The notes under the pieces: model-generated
Told to the model about the DNA's origin: nothing
Seen by the model: the letters and a program-made list of their open reading frames with translations, nothing else
Databases searched by the model: none
Shown: positions 35,773 to 43,882 of the stretch, piece after piece
Layout of the letters: each line of letters begins with the position of its first letter
Numbering within the stretch: the stretch's first letter is position 1
DNA from: Sulfitobacter mediterraneus
GTDB taxonomy: Bacteria > Pseudomonadota > Alphaproteobacteria > Rhodobacterales > Rhodobacteraceae
Assembly: GCF_016801775.1 (NCBI RefSeq)
Contig: NZ_CP069004.1
Location: 682,001 to 746,000 of the forward strand
Direction: 5' to 3'
Length of the DNA: 64,000 bases
Translations under genes and position numbers: made by a program

Positions 35773-36333
35773 TCAATCGCCGCGCGACAGGGCGGCCACG
35801 CCGGTACGGGCCACTTCGACAAGGCCCAGCGGGCGCATCAGATCGGCAAATGCGTCAATTTTTTCAGGCGCGCCGGTGATCTCGAACACAAAACTCTCCA
35901 GCGTGCTGTCCACCACATTGGCGCGGAAAATATCTGCAAGGCGCAGCGCTTCGACACGGTGATCGCCTTTGCCGGACACTTTGAACATCGCCAATTCGCG
36001 CTCAACACTGGCGCCTTCGACCGTCAAATCATGCACGTCATGCACCGAAACGATCCGGCCCAACTGTGCCTTGATCTGTTCGATGACCTGCGGCGTACCT
36101 GACGTTACGATGGTGATGCGCGACAGATGGCCGGTGTGATCCACCTCGGCCACGGTCAGGCTGTCGATGTTGTAACCGCGCCCCGAAAACAGGCCGATCA
36201 CACGGGCCAGAACCCCCGGTTCGTTTTCGACCAGCACCGCCAGCGTGTGGCGTTCGATGACGTCCGAAAAGTTGGGACGCAGGTTATAGGCGGAGTGCGA
36301 GGTGGCGCCTTTTTTGATCTTTAGGGCTGACAT
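35773..36333 (-). CDS. ilvN: Acetolactate synthase small (regulatory) subunit
   Basis: A 186-residue regulatory subunit that activates IlvB and confers valine feedback inhibition. The N-terminal ACT domain (about 28-100) reads LAVLVENEPGVLARVIGLFSGRGYNIDSLTV; the second ALS_ss_C domain contains VSGKGDHRVEALRLADIFRANVVD. The length is typical of the larger type. AAGGAAACGAAA precedes the ATG. It follows ilvB on the same strand, separated by two perfect palindromes. Confidence 0.97.
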   Translation of the reverse strand: MSALKIKKGATSHSAYNLRPNFSDVIERHTLAVLVENEPGVLARVIGLFSGRGYNIDSLTVAEVDHTGHLSRITIVTSGTPQVIEQIKAQLGRIVSVHDVHDLTVEGASVERELAMFKVSGKGDHRVEALRLADIFRANVVDSTLESFVFEITGAPEKIDAFADLMRPLGLVEVARTGVAALSRGD

Positions 36334-36359
36334 TTTCGTTTCCTTCGTTCTTTTGCATC

Positions 36360-36402
36360 GGAAACTTTTAAAGTTTCCGTCCGTTTTCTTTCAAAGAAAA
36401 CG
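36360..36402 (-). repeat. Two perfect palindromes between ilvB and ilvN
   Basis: GGAAACTTT/AAAGTTTCC (36360-36378, 1-nt centre) and CGTTTTCTTT/AAAGAAAACG (36382-36402, 1-nt centre) occupy the ilvB-ilvN junction, beginning just past the ilvB stop. There is no U tract. They could set the subunit ratio by RNA processing or stability, or be protein-binding sites. Confidence 0.6.
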
Positions 36403-36404
36403 AT

Positions 36405-38156
36405 CTAGACCAGCACGGATCCCTTTGCGTCAATCACGCCTTGGGTCTGCGCATCGCCCAACAGCATCTCGTTGTGTGCCTTGCCGGACGGGATCATCGG
36501 GAAGCAATTTTCGTGCTTTTCCACCAGACAATCAAAGATCACCGGACCATCATAGTTCAGCATCTCCATGATCGCATCGTCCAGATCCGCAGGATCTGAA
36601 CAGATAATTCCTTTGGCACCAAAGGCTTCGGCCAGTTTCACAAAGTCGGGCAGGGCCTCTGACCAGCTTTGGGAATAGCGTTCTCCATGCAGCAATTCTT
36701 GCCACTGGCGCACCATGCCAAGGCGTTCGTTGTTCAGGATGAACTGTTTCACAGGCAGGTTGTATTGGATCGCAGTGCCCATTTCCTGCATGTTCATCAG
36801 CCAGGACGCTTCACCCGCCACGTTGATCACAAGGCTTTCGGGATGGGCCATTTGCACGCCGATCGACGCCGGAAAGCCATAACCCATCGTGCCCAGGCCG
36901 CCCGATGTCATCCAGCGGTTTGGATCTTCAAAGCCAAGATATTGCGCGGCCCACATTTGGTGCTGGCCCACTTCGGTACAGATGTAGCGGTCATGTTTCT
37001 TGGTCAGCTCTTCAAGACGGGCAAGGGCATATTGCGGTTTGATGGTCTTGCCTTCCTGACGGAACTTCAGGCAATCAACGCTGCGCCATTCCTCGATCTG
37101 CTGCCACCATTTGGCAACCGCTTCGGAGTTGGTCTTGCGGCCGCGTGATTTCCAGACCTTGAGCAGATCCTCAAGCACATGGCCCACATCGCCGACAATC
37201 GGAATGTCGATGCGGATCACCTTGTTGATCGAGGAGGGATCAATGTCGATATGTGCCTTCTTCGACTTGGGGCTAAAGCTGTCGACAACACCGGTGATCC
37301 GGTCGTCAAACCGGGCACCGATGTTGATCATCAGATCGCAGCCGTGCATCGCCATGTTGGCCTCATAAAGGCCGTGCATGCCCAGCATACCAAGCCACTT
37401 TTTACCCGAGGCCGGATAGGCACCCAACCCCATCAGCGTAGAGGTGATCGGAAAGCCGGTGGCCTCAACCAATTCACGCAAAAGCTGGCTTGCGCCGGGG
37501 CCGGAGTTGATCACCCCGCCGCCGGTATAAAAGATCGGACGCTTGGCCTTTTCCATCGCTGCCACCAGTTCGGTGATCTCCTCAAGGTCGCCTTTGACCT
37601 TGGGCTGGTAATGCGAGGTTGAGGGCGCCTTGGGGGTGTAGGTGCCGGTGGCAAACTGCACGTCCTTGGGAATGTCCACCAAAACCGGGCCCGGACGGCC
37701 TGACGTGGCAACATGAAACGCCTCGTGCAAAACACCAGACAATTGGTCGGTCTCTTTCACCAGCCAGTTGTGCTTGGTGCAGGGGCGGGTGATGCCGACG
37801 GTATCGGCCTCCTGAAAGGCGTCAGAGCCGATCATGAAGGTGGGCACCTGTCCGGTCAAAACCACAATCGGAATGGAATCGAGCAACGCATCGGTGAGGC
37901 CGGTCACGGCATTGGTGGCACCGGGGCCGGAGGTCACAAGAACAACACCGGGTTTCCCGGTTGAGCGTGCATAGCCTTCGGCGGCATGGACCGCACCCTG
38001 TTCGTGGCGCACCAGAATATGCTTGATGCTGTTTTGCTGGAACACCTCGTCATAAATCGGTAGCACCGCCCCCCCTGGATATCCAAAGACGGTATCGACA
38101 CCCTGATCAATCAGGGTTTGTACGATCATTTTGGCTCCGGTCATCTGGCGTGTCAT
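36405..38156 (-). CDS. ilvB: Acetolactate synthase large subunit
   Basis: A 583-residue ThDP/FAD enzyme that makes acetolactate and acetohydroxybutyrate for valine, leucine and isoleucine synthesis. The ThDP catalytic Glu is in LVRHEQGAVHAAEGYAR; the FAD-binding middle domain contains GARFDDRITG and HIDIDPSSINKVIRIDI. The ThDP-metal motif reads VAGEASW rather than the usual GDAS/GDGS, while the second ligand segment FILNN is intact. GGAG lies before the ATG at 38156. Expression is expected to be controlled by the attenuator just upstream. Confidence 0.97.
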   Translation of the reverse strand: MTRQMTGAKMIVQTLIDQGVDTVFGYPGGAVLPIYDEVFQQNSIKHILVRHEQGAVHAAEGYARSTGKPGVVLVTSGPGATNAVTGLTDALLDSIPIVVLTGQVPTFMIGSDAFQEADTVGITRPCTKHNWLVKETDQLSGVLHEAFHVATSGRPGPVLVDIPKDVQFATGTYTPKAPSTSHYQPKVKGDLEEITELVAAMEKAKRPIFYTGGGVINSGPGASQLLRELVEATGFPITSTLMGLGAYPASGKKWLGMLGMHGLYEANMAMHGCDLMINIGARFDDRITGVVDSFSPKSKKAHIDIDPSSINKVIRIDIPIVGDVGHVLEDLLKVWKSRGRKTNSEAVAKWWQQIEEWRSVDCLKFRQEGKTIKPQYALARLEELTKKHDRYICTEVGQHQMWAAQYLGFEDPNRWMTSGGLGTMGYGFPASIGVQMAHPESLVINVAGEASWLMNMQEMGTAIQYNLPVKQFILNNERLGMVRQWQELLHGERYSQSWSEALPDFVKLAEAFGAKGIICSDPADLDDAIMEMLNYDGPVIFDCLVEKHENCFPMIPSGKAHNEMLLGDAQTQGVIDAKGSVLV

Positions 38157-38191
38157 GGTCTTGCTCCGTAAGGCAATATTTGTGTTGCGCA

Positions 38192-38217
38192 TAAAAAAGC
38201 CCCCGATTTTCGGGGGC
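38192..38217 (-). terminator. ilvB attenuator terminator
   Basis: On the minus strand GCCCCCGA pairs with TCGGGGGC around a 3-nt AAA loop, followed by six T. It lies between the leader peptide and ilvB. Its first two bases (plus-strand 38216-38217) are shared with the antiterminator, so the two structures exclude each other. Confidence 0.9.
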
Positions 38218-38258
38218 GCATGGGAAGGATTATGGTTTACCGTTACCGGCCCATGCGC
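38216..38258 (-). promoter_or_regulatory. ilvB antiterminator
   Basis: CCCATGCGC (38250-38258) and GCGCATGGG (38216-38224) are perfect 9-nt complements. The first arm lies inside leader-peptide codons 11-14, just after the Leu/Val/Ile codons; the second overlaps the terminator stem. A ribosome stalled on the regulatory codons would leave this pairing free and keep ilvB on. Confidence 0.8.
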
Positions 38259-38290
38259 GTGTGTCCTACAATGACGACTAGGGTAGTCAT
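38243..38290 (-). CDS. ilvB leader peptide
   Basis: A 15-codon open frame with AAGGAG upstream encodes MTTLVVIVGHTRMGR then TAA. Five consecutive codons specify the end products of the pathway: Leu, Val, Val, Ile, Val. Together with the downstream antiterminator and terminator it forms a classical branched-chain amino acid attenuator: when charged tRNAs are scarce the ribosome stalls and the terminator does not form. Confidence 0.9.
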   Translation of the reverse strand: MTTLVVIVGHTRMGR

Positions 38291-38548
38291 AATTTCAAAG
38301 GCTCCTTAAACGTGGCGCGACATTAGAATCGCGGGCAGGGGGCGTCAACACTCAATCCGGCAGAATTTATGTCTCTGGGGGTGAAAAATGCGACATTTTG
38401 TTTCACCCGATGGCCTGCGGGGGTAATTTTCCAAAATTTTGGACAGGTTATCTGACGTTTAAGCCGCAGAATCCGTCGTTTCGGCCGGTGAAAAAAACGG
38501 TTGAGTTCTGGCACATCCTGCGGCGCGGCGAACGTCTGGAAGGAGCCC

Positions 38549-38938
38549 TTAGTTCCCTGACCAAACAACTCCATTTTCACCAAATAGGAATTTGGAAAGC
38601 TGTCCTTGTGAACCTCTGACGCGGAACCCTCCGCTTCCCAACCGTTTGTAGAATTCAAGTCGATCCTCAAAGACGGGTGTCATCGCTTCGATCACGTCAG
38701 TCGCAATAGACTGTGCCTGAACTTCTACTTCAATGCTTTCACCATAATAGCCAAAGTGCTTATGGGTAAAATCACCATAGAAAACAGTCACCTCATCTTC
38801 ATCGTAGCAGATAACAATCGGTTTCCACGAGTGATGGATTGGCGGAATGGTTGCGATGACATCATCCCCCCCGCCAAACTGAATATTTTTGTTTGGGAAG
38901 TGTTTCTTAAGTTCCGAGGTCAAGACAGTTTTGAGCAT
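38549..38938 (-). CDS. Conserved hypothetical protein (accessory)
   Basis: A 129-residue soluble protein beginning MLKTVLTSELKKHFP and rich in acidic and aromatic residues (YDEDEVTVFYGDFTHKHF). The sequence has consistent coding character but lower GC than its neighbours, suggesting recent acquisition. I recognise no catalytic motif. It lies between the ilvB leader and the repeat cluster at 39.0-39.3 kb, as part of a small accessory insertion. It could be an immunity-like or stress protein; this is a guess. Confidence 0.65.
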   Translation of the reverse strand: MLKTVLTSELKKHFPNKNIQFGGGDDVIATIPPIHHSWKPIVICYDEDEVTVFYGDFTHKHFGYYGESIEVEVQAQSIATDVIEAMTPVFEDRLEFYKRLGSGGFRVRGSQGQLSKFLFGENGVVWSGN

Positions 38939-39020
38939 GATTTTGTTGACCTACAGGATCGTGGTTTTGCCAATTTAGCTGTTGGTCAGTCCAATGTCAC
39001 CAGCTCGCAAAAGATGTCGC

Positions 39021-39120
39021 TTTGTCCCGCACAGCCGCCATTCGGCCTTCTTTGTGTCTTGCACCACCCTACAAGTTGGCAATGCCGATCGAAACTGTCA
39101 GATGTCGGGTATGAGCCCAT
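39021..39120 (+). repeat. T module, copy B
   Basis: Contains in order GTCCCGCACAGCCGCCATTC, ACCACCCTACAAGTTGGCAA and CGAAACTGTCAGATGTCGGG ending TATGAGCCCAT. It matches, with substitutions, the reverse complement of 51290-51393. Here T lies immediately before P. Confidence 0.8.
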
Positions 39121-39271
39121 TGATACCTCAGGAGATGAAGCCGAATTGCCAAATCTCGGATTTGGCAACGCCCGAACCGGCCCGTTTGCCGAAGGCAGAC
39201 CTATGGTTTGACGGGGCGGGCGCTTTGCGTCCGCCCCTCGGTTCGGGCGCGATGGTGGCTTTAGGGCAGCT
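39121..39271 (+). repeat. P module: nested-palindrome repeat, copy B
   Basis: Starts TGATACCTCAGGAGATGAAG. Hairpin 1 is TGCCAAATC/GATTTGGCA with loop TCG (39147-39167). The outer arms CGCCCGAACCG (39169-39179) and CGGTTCGGGCG (39239-39249) pair perfectly. Internal arms are slightly eroded compared with copy A, and a 1-nt indel separates the two. Confidence 0.85.
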
Positions 39272-39341
39272 AAGTCTCGCGTACCGGCCCCTCCTGCCAA
39301 ATCCTACCAGTCAAAAACGGTCGTTTCGGTAGGTCAGCCCG

Positions 39342-39986
39342 TTAAAGCCGCACACCGGTGCCCTGCAAAACACCATGTTCCAGCGCATAGCGTGTCAGCC
39401 CGGCGGTGCTGGAAATGCCCAGTTTGCGTTTGATGTTCTTGCGGTGGGTTTCAACTGTGCGCACGGAAATCTCAAGCGCCACAGCCACCTCCTTGTTGGA
39501 TTTGCCCGCCGCCAGTTGCAGCAAAATCGTCTGCTCCCGTTCGGTCAACGCCTCGCGCGGCTCGCCGTCTTTGGGCGCGATAGAGCCCTGCGCGCCGGTG
39601 CAAAGATATTGCTTGCCCTGCATTACCGTATCAATCGCCAGCTTGATCTCATCGGTCGGCACGTCCTTGAGAAGATAGCCTTTGGCACCATGGCTCAGGG
39701 CCGAGGAGATATATTCAGGGCTGTCATGCATGGTCAGGATCACGACCCGAGTGCCGGGGCGACGCTCCAGCACCATTTCGGTGGCGGTCAGCCCGCCGAT
39801 CTCGGGCATGTTCAGATCCATCAAGATCACATCGGGAGCCAACGTATCCAGACGGTCCATCAGGTTGCGTCCATTGGATGCGGTCCCGACCACGGCCACA
39901 TCGTCATAGCTTTCGAGGATCGATTGAATGCCCTCGGCAACCATTGGATGGTCGTCGACAATCAGAACTTTGGTTTTCTCGGTCAT
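39342..39986 (-). CDS. LuxR/NarL-type response regulator
   Basis: A 214-residue two-domain regulator. The receiver domain (about 6-120) has VLIVDDHPMVAEG (acidic pocket), phospho-acceptor Asp in VILMDLNMPE, and the conserved Lys in KGYLLKDVP. The GerE/LuxR HTH (about 145-210) reads LTEREQTILLQLAAGKSNKEVAVALEISVRTVETHRKNI. Its first four bases overlap the kinase stop (39983-39986), so it is the cognate regulator. The TRAP transporter genes begin on the other strand just past the kinase and are the most likely target. Confidence 0.94.
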   Translation of the reverse strand: MTEKTKVLIVDDHPMVAEGIQSILESYDDVAVVGTASNGRNLMDRLDTLAPDVILMDLNMPEIGGLTATEMVLERRPGTRVVILTMHDSPEYISSALSHGAKGYLLKDVPTDEIKLAIDTVMQGKQYLCTGAQGSIAPKDGEPREALTEREQTILLQLAAGKSNKEVAVALEISVRTVETHRKNIKRKLGISSTAGLTRYALEHGVLQGTGVRL

Positions 39987-41410
39987 TCCGCGGCAACCTT
40001 TGTTGGTTTGGCCTCTGTCTTTTCAGGCGGCAACAGATGCGTCAATGGCACGGTGGCCTCAATCGTCGTTCCGCCGCCTTTTGCTTCAATCAGTCGCAGT
40101 GTCCCGCCCAACTGGTCCATGCGTTCTTGCATGTTGCGCAGGCCCAATCCGGAAGATCCGGCGCTGCGGCCCGTGGTCAGCCCCTTGCCGTTGTCGGTGA
40201 TCCGCAGCGTACCGCCCCGCCGGTGGCCGCGCAGATCAATTTCGACCCGTGTTGCCCCCGAATGCCGCTCCACGTTTGTCAGGGCTTCTTGGGCAATGCG
40301 GTAGAGCGCGATCTTGGCGTCATTGTCCAGCCGGTTGCGGAACACCACGGTTTCAAAGGTGCAGATGATCCCGGTGCGGGCCTCGAATTCCTCGGTCAGG
40401 GTCTTGATGGCCGGGCCAAGGCCCAGATCGTCAAGGGCACCGGGACGCAGATCGCGGCTGATCCGGCGCACTTCGGAAATCGCATCGGCGAGGGTGGTGA
40501 TCCCCTTGTTGAGCGGCTCTTCCGCGGCCGGATCACCCCGTTCCAAGCGCCGTCGCGCGTTGTCCAGCGCATAGCGCACGCCGACGAGGATCTGGCTGAT
40601 CCCGTCATGCAATTCCCGCGCCACCCGTCCGCGTTCCTCTTCTTGCGCGTCAAACACCCGCAAGGTCAGTTTCTTGAGCTTGGCATCCGCCAGCCGCCGT
40701 TCATGCAGGTTAACGAACATCCCCGTGGCAAAAACCACCAGAAGCGCCAGCAGGGTAATCCCGCCAATATAAACAAAGGTCCGTTGCACGCGGGCCTCGA
40801 CATCGGCGCGGGCGTTGGCAACCGAGGCCAGAACGTCATCAATGAACACGCCTGTGCCAACGGCCCACTGCCAGGAGGGAAAGGAGGTTACATAGGTGAT
40901 CATCCGCGCCTCTTTGCCGGTCGATGGCTTGGGCCAGAGATAACTGTGATAGCCTGCACCGGAACGGGCAATGCGGATCAATTCATCCACCACCGGCGTG
41001 CCCTCGCTGTCGGTCAGCCCGGTCCAGTTCTGGTTGATCCTTTCTGTCTGGCGCGGGCTCACGATCGCGTTGCCGTCATAATCGTAGACAAAGAATTGCC
41101 CGTCATCGCCATAGATCATCGCGGACAGAATCTGTGTCACCTGCGCCTTGGCCGCATCATCGTCGGGCGCGGCGCGGCCATAGACAAAGTAGAACCCGTT
41201 GCGCGCCTGCGTGACGTAATTGTGCAGCTCGGCCTTCTTGGCCTCGATCAACTGGGTCTCAAGGGTGGTGATCTCACGCTCTGCCAATGCCCGTGCCTGC
41301 AAAGCAACGATCATCGCGATCGCCGCCACCGCCGCAATCAGCGGGACCGTGGCCAGCAGAGTGAGCTTTTGCGCATAGCTGGGGGAGAGAAAGGAAAGCG
41401 GGCGACGCAT
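39983..41410 (-). CDS. Cache-domain sensor histidine kinase (HisKA_3/NarX type)
   Basis: A 475-residue membrane kinase. Two membrane segments (about 17-38 and 213-234) flank a periplasmic single-Cache domain (FFVYDYDGNAIVSP, AVGTGVFIDDV) that typically binds small carboxylates or amines. The cytoplasmic part has a coiled coil and HisKA_3 helix with phospho-His in RVARELHDGISQILVG. The HATPase has EALTNVERHSGAT, RITDNGKGL and GLGLRNMQERM. It overlaps the response regulator by 4 nt. Divergent placement beside a TRAP operon suggests that it senses the transporter substrate. Confidence 0.93.
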   Translation of the reverse strand: MRRPLSFLSPSYAQKLTLLATVPLIAAVAAIAMIVALQARALAEREITTLETQLIEAKKAELHNYVTQARNGFYFVYGRAAPDDDAAKAQVTQILSAMIYGDDGQFFVYDYDGNAIVSPRQTERINQNWTGLTDSEGTPVVDELIRIARSGAGYHSYLWPKPSTGKEARMITYVTSFPSWQWAVGTGVFIDDVLASVANARADVEARVQRTFVYIGGITLLALLVVFATGMFVNLHERRLADAKLKKLTLRVFDAQEEERGRVARELHDGISQILVGVRYALDNARRRLERGDPAAEEPLNKGITTLADAISEVRRISRDLRPGALDDLGLGPAIKTLTEEFEARTGIICTFETVVFRNRLDNDAKIALYRIAQEALTNVERHSGATRVEIDLRGHRRGGTLRITDNGKGLTTGRSAGSSGLGLRNMQERMDQLGGTLRLIEAKGGGTTIEATVPLTHLLPPEKTEAKPTKVAAE

Positions 41411-41547
41411 ATTGATTCGATACGCCGAATCTGCGCCGAATCAAAGCCCCGAGAGGTTGTGATCCCCCTTTGGCGGGGGTGCCAATCGCTCAAATTCCCG
41501 GTTTTCGGTCAAAAAACTTTACCGAATCTACGATTCCGAGCCTCCCT

Positions 41548-41565
41548 ATACGTAGTAGTAGGTAT
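41548..41565 (+). promoter_or_regulatory. Candidate regulator site upstream of TRAP operon
   Basis: ATACGTAGTAGTAGGTAT has ATAC/GTAT arms spaced by 10 nt, about 100 bp upstream of the substrate-binding protein gene. TACGTA-containing dyads are common targets of LuxR-type response regulators, and the regulator encoded next door is of that type. Inference only. Confidence 0.3.
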
Positions 41566-41661
41566 TTCAAAAACAGCAGCGCCCGTTACTGTAGCGTCAC
41601 TTGAAGCGACCTGTGCGTGCGGAAATGCGCGTCGGGCGCGGTAATTTGGGAGGAGTATCCA

Positions 41662-42750
41662 ATGGATCGTCGTTCATTTCTGAAGACATCTGCACTTGGC
41701 GGGACAGCCGCCGCAGCCACAACGCTGGCAGCACCTGCGTATGCACAAGGCAAGCGCACACTGACAATGGTAACATCTTGGCCACGCGGTTTCGCCGTTC
41801 TGGACGATGCGGCCACATACCTGAACAACATGGTCAACGAGATGTCTGACGGCACTCTGACCATCGACAAGAAAGCACCGGGCGAACTGGTTGGCGCTTT
41901 CGAAGTGTTTGACGCGGTATCCTCCGGTCAGGCCGACATGTACCACTCCGCCGATTACTATTATATCGGCCAGCACCCAGCCTATGCTTACTATACAGCC
42001 GTTCCATTCGGCGGCACAGCGCAAGAGCTGACAAACTGGTACCACCACGGCGGCGGCCATGAGCTGCACAACGAGCTGGGCGAGATCTTCAACCTGAAGT
42101 CCTTCCTTGCTGGTAACTCCGGTTCCCAGTCCGGCGGTTGGTTCCGCAAGGAAATCAGCTCCGCAGCGGACTTCAACGGTCTGAAATTCCGTATGCCTGG
42201 CCTCGGTGGCAAGGTTCTGGGCAAACTGGGCGCATCCGTTCAGAACATCCCGGGCGGCGAACTCTATCAAGCTCTGTCTTCGGGTGCTCTTGACGGTCTG
42301 GAGTGGGTTGGCCCGTTCGCCGACGAACGCGCCGGTTTCCAGGAAGTTGCCAAAGTGTACTACACTGCGGGCTTCCACGAGCCAGGCTCCGGTCTTGCAT
42401 GCGCTGTGAACCTGGACGTGTTCAACGAGCTGTCACCAGCGCACCAGAAGATCATCGAATATTCCACAATGGCGACAACCCACGTGCAGCTGGCCGAAAC
42501 GCTGGCCAACAACGGTGCCGCACTGGCGCGTCTGCAGCAGCAGGGTGTGAAAACCATGCAGTTCACAGACGACGTTTGGGATGCATTCGGCGCGGCTTCA
42601 AAAGAGGTCATGGACGAGAACATGGGCGACGAGCTGTTTGCAAGAACACGCGAAAGCTTCGAAGCGTCGCTGACGTCTTCTGCCGAATGGCTGTCGAAGT
42701 CTGACGCATTCTACGTAGAGCAGCGTGAGCGCGTACGTAACGCAGGCTAA
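41662..42750 (+). CDS. TRAP transporter substrate-binding protein (TakP-like, TAT-exported)
   Basis: A 362-residue periplasmic DctP/COG4663-type binding protein. It has a Tat signal (MDRRSFLKTSALGGTAAAA, cleavage after PAYAQ). The mature part starts KRTLTMVTSWPRGFAVLDDA, and the conserved ligand Arg is in FNGLKFRMPGLGG, with DGLEWVGPFADE downstream. It resembles the Rhodobacter TakP 2-oxoacid/Na+ binding protein, suggesting a monocarboxylate or keto-acid substrate. GGGAGGAG precedes the ATG at 41662. Codon use is markedly uniform, as in highly expressed genes. It is the first gene of a three-gene operon. Confidence 0.92.
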   Translation: MDRRSFLKTSALGGTAAAATTLAAPAYAQGKRTLTMVTSWPRGFAVLDDAATYLNNMVNEMSDGTLTIDKKAPGELVGAFEVFDAVSSGQADMYHSADYYYIGQHPAYAYYTAVPFGGTAQELTNWYHHGGGHELHNELGEIFNLKSFLAGNSGSQSGGWFRKEISSAADFNGLKFRMPGLGGKVLGKLGASVQNIPGGELYQALSSGALDGLEWVGPFADERAGFQEVAKVYYTAGFHEPGSGLACAVNLDVFNELSPAHQKIIEYSTMATTHVQLAETLANNGAALARLQQQGVKTMQFTDDVWDAFGAASKEVMDENMGDELFARTRESFEASLTSSAEWLSKSDAFYVEQRERVRNAG

Positions 42751-42769
42751 GTGCCGATACTGATTTTTT

Positions 42770-42796
42770 CGGGGGCTGCATGATCTGCGGCCCCCG
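42770..42796 (+). promoter_or_regulatory. Intercistronic stem-loop after the TRAP binding-protein gene
   Basis: GGGGGCTGCA (42771-42780) pairs with TGCGGCCCCC (42786-42795, one T-G pair) around a TGATC loop. No U tract follows it; the T run precedes the stem. It may block 3' exonucleases or partly terminate, giving more binding protein than permease. Confidence 0.55.
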
Positions 42797-42895
42797 GATG
42801 CTGACACCAAAACGCGTTTAACGGCCAAAAGGCCGAAACACAGGTGCTTGTGCATGGGGCCAAAGAGGGGCGCCGCGCAATGCGAGGGGGATCAT

Positions 42896-43864
42896 ATGGC
42901 CGATGAAGTGATGTGTTCGGGGTTTTTCCGGGCGGCGGAGGGTGCAAAACTCAGCTGTCTCGACAAATTCCAAGACGGTGGTTTCGTCCAATTTGTGACG
43001 GGCAACATACTGGAGTCCTTTTATAACTTCTTTGCCGCCTTGCTCAATCCGGGCATGTGGCTGGACTGGTCCAACAAAGAAGCCCTGATGCGGTTCATCT
43101 ATTACGGGGCATCGGTTGAGCTGTTCTTTGTTTTGACGACGTTCCTCATCCTGTTGACCATCGTCGGCATGTGGAAGCGCGAGATCATGTGGTCTTACGT
43201 GCGCGGGCTGGAATGGTTCAACAACTCGGTGGGCCGTCTGTTTGCATGGGCCGGTCTGCTGATGGTGCTGCAACAGATCATCATCGTTTTCCTGCAACGG
43301 ATCTTTACCCGGCCCGATATCTCCATCGGTTTCGGTATCCCGCTGCAATTCGATATCTCCTGGTTTGCCGAAGAGCTGAAACTTTTCAATGCCTTGGTGG
43401 TCACTCTTTGTGTGGCTTATACCTTTGTGCAGGGCGGGCATGTCCGGGTTGACCTGTTCTATGCCGGGGCCAAGTTCCGCACCAAGAAGATCGTCGATAT
43501 GTTTGGCGCGATCTTCTTTATGATCCCGTTTGTAACGGTGACATGGCTTTACGGCTGGTTCTTCATGTGGCGGCATCTGGTGACACCAAACCCATCCGCC
43601 TCGGACCGGCTTGATCTGCTGTTGCGCAAATCGCGTTTGCTGAAATGGAATGTGGAAACCATCGGTTTCTCGCCCAATGGTTTCAACGGTTATTTCCTGT
43701 TCAAGGTTCTGCTTTGCGCCTTCTGTGTGATGGTTCTGCTGCAAGCCCTGGCGGTGTTTTACCGCAGCTGGTGCGAGTTCCGCGAAGGGCCTGAATCCGA
43801 AAACAAATACCTCGACCGCGATACGCTGGGCGAGGGTGAAGAAGCCTACGAAGGCACACATTAA
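42896..43864 (+). CDS. TRAP transporter small permease (DctQ-like, extended)
   Basis: A 322-residue inner-membrane protein with about four to six hydrophobic segments, including FIYYGASVELFFVLTTFLIL, LMVLQQIIIVFLQRIF and FFMIPFVTVTWLYGWFFMWR. DctQ subunits are normally about 160-230 residues with four helices, so this is the long (COG4665-like) form. The conserved VQGGHVRVDLFY is the DctQ signature. GAGGGGG precedes the ATG at 42896. It is followed after 18 bp by the large permease; the two form the transport complex. Confidence 0.9.
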   Translation: MADEVMCSGFFRAAEGAKLSCLDKFQDGGFVQFVTGNILESFYNFFAALLNPGMWLDWSNKEALMRFIYYGASVELFFVLTTFLILLTIVGMWKREIMWSYVRGLEWFNNSVGRLFAWAGLLMVLQQIIIVFLQRIFTRPDISIGFGIPLQFDISWFAEELKLFNALVVTLCVAYTFVQGGHVRVDLFYAGAKFRTKKIVDMFGAIFFMIPFVTVTWLYGWFFMWRHLVTPNPSASDRLDLLLRKSRLLKWNVETIGFSPNGFNGYFLFKVLLCAFCVMVLLQALAVFYRSWCEFREGPESENKYLDRDTLGEGEEAYEGTH

Positions 43865-43882
43865 TCTAAGGGAGTAGACCTG

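Larger units (their letters stand above)
38939..39341. other. Gene-free stretch occupied by repeats
   Basis: This 403-bp gap holds T module (39021-39120) directly joined to P module (39121-39271), and little else. The frames open across it change phase relative to the other copies, so it is not coding. Confidence 0.7.
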
